Positions 62,724-64,000 of a stretch of 64,000 bases of DNA are shown here, in pieces; the first letter of the stretch is position 1; each line of letters starts with the position of its first letter. A program made the translations under genes and the position numbers. The notes below the pieces were generated by a model. It searched no databases. It was not told the DNA's origin and worked only from the letters and a program-made list of their open reading frames with translations. Location of the stretch: assembly GCA_014526335.1 (NCBI GenBank), contig JACTAT010000165.1, positions 193,102 to 257,101 of the forward strand, in the 5' to 3' direction. The stretch comes from Chrysaora quinquecirrha. Its lineage: Eukaryota; Cnidaria; Scyphozoa; Semaeostomeae; Pelagiidae.

Positions 62724-62982
62724 CTAAAAGGGAGAGGTAAAAGACTAAAGCCGCAGCTACACGTTGCAGTTTTGAAATGGCAACCAGATATGTTAGCAAA
62801 TTGTTGTTTGGGCAGGAAAAAAAGTCGCACGTAGAGCCAATAATGGATTTTTGAACTAGATGTCCTGCGACCTGAAGCAACACGGTAGAAGAACATTGCT
62901 TTAGTTGAACCTTTTCGAGACATGTGTTTGCTTGTCGCCTACTTGTCGCCAATGATGTGGCTGCGTGAAGCCGGTTTTTGTG

Positions 62983-63294
62983 CCCGAAGGGGGGGGGGGG
63001 TACTTCATTGTTCAGGAGACTAGACGTGCCGCCCAGTTTTTCCAAACCCACCCGTGTCTACCAATAAATTCTGTTTATCGTGGTACTCATGTATAGAAAA
63101 AACAACTAAATTTTTTACCCATTTGTACCAATATCTCAAATGTTAATGCATGTCTAAAATGTTATATATATTTTGCTACCCATGTGTAGAGATTGTTTAC
63201 GAAAACCAACCCATGTGTAGGGAAATTGACGCTGAAAAAGTTATCTATTTGGGCGGCACGTCTAGTATATTGAACAATGGAAGTACCCCCCGGG
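62983..63294. mobile_element. Foldback element with poly-G/poly-C ends
   Basis: CCCGAAGGGGGGGGGGGG-TACTTCATTGTTC...CTAGACGTGCCGCCC at the left and GGGCGGCACGTCTAG...GAAGTACCCCCCGGG at the right. ACCCAT words run inside. Same family as 29809-30207. Confidence 0.88.
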
Positions 63295-64000
63295 TTTTTA
63301 TGCATTGGCAACGCAACACGGCTGCGTATTGATACAAAATTTCCTCAAGACGAGGTGCCTTCCTGGAAACTTTCTAGAACCCATTCTTCTTGTCGCAGCA
63401 TATAGCCACCTCAGGATTTCTCAGAAAAGGACATTCAGGAGTGTTGCGTCGCAAGAAAAGGTGGAAAACCGCTCATGCAGCCGCGGCTTAAGTGAAGCCT
63501 GGTAAGCATAACATTATCATGAGTGCAAGATTTCCCGCAATCAAGATTTCGTAATTATTGAGTCGTAACTAACACGATCATAGAATCGTGAAATCAAACC
63601 ACAGGAGGCCCAATCGCATAAATAGCATCAGTGATATAACCTTACTTGTGTTGTTTTCTGCCTAAAACGTCCTATTTTCGATATAGAAATTTGGTTGTTG
63701 CTGTTGTTTGGAAGACGCCACATTGTGATAGCCTGTGATAGCTTTATACGTATATAATAAATAATAACAAGGAGTGAAGCTTTTTGAATAGCTTTGATAT
63801 AAAATTGTTTCGTTTTGCCTGAATTTCGGTGAATTTTGCGTTAAACGCCAACTTCTTTACATCAAAATGTTCCCCACCACCTACACTGTCTACAGAGTAC
63901 ACTTGCTTTCACTTTCCTCAACTAAATCATTTAAAACAGGCACGAAAATATGTTTGTCTATCTGGCGGTTTGAAATCTGCCGAGGCGCGGTCCTATCACT
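63295..64000. other. Right edge: no recognised exon
   Basis: AT-rich sequence with short frames on both strands. The upstream exon(s) of the fusion-enzyme gene should lie here or beyond, but I could not find a GxGxxG-containing frame. Confidence 0.4.

Noticed and set aside
63305..63505. Possible exon upstream of the GMC part
   Set aside because: Frames on both strands were read; none shows the FAD-binding GxGxxG loop or joins exon 1 convincingly.

Overview
This is a window of intron-rich, AT-rich, repeat-dense animal nuclear DNA. GT-AG introns, a full lebercilin (ciliary) gene, a metazoan-type DDX18 helicase gene, tRNA- and 5S-derived SINE-like copies and many small foldback elements suggest an early-branching marine invertebrate. 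A cnidarian is my best guess, but the sequence does not settle it. No bacterial operon, CRISPR array or complete virus is visible.

Three genes can be assembled by splice phase. (1) 828-12731, plus strand: DDX18/Has1 DEAD-box RNA helicase, 12 exons and about 543 codons. Introns 3-6 carry large pentanucleotide arrays. (2) 27446-35937, minus strand: lebercilin (LCA5 family), 5 exons and 910 codons, all phases consistent. (3) 40828 to beyond 62723, minus strand: a large multidomain enzyme gene whose 5' end is probably off the right edge. It joins a ChoD-like GMC oxidoreductase, an alpha/beta hydrolase and a calcineurin-like metallophosphoesterase. Sixteen exons are visible, and two pieces expected from exon phase and family architecture cannot be found.

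Between genes 1 and 2 lies a 13.6-kb tandem satellite (13345-26960) of about 69 copies of a 194-196-bp unit. Each copy carries a near-palindrome, and some blocks form a 12-unit higher-order repeat. The remaining space is filled by several families of foldback/MITE-like elements, SINE-like copies, LINE 3' tails, microsatellites and minisatellites.

The three genes are unrelated in function (ribosome biogenesis, cilium, putative lipid/sterol chemistry) and show no sign of co-regulation. Three coding exons in two genes each lack exactly one A in an A-run. Exon phase proves the loss each time, which points to homopolymer undercalling in the assembly rather than real pseudogenes.
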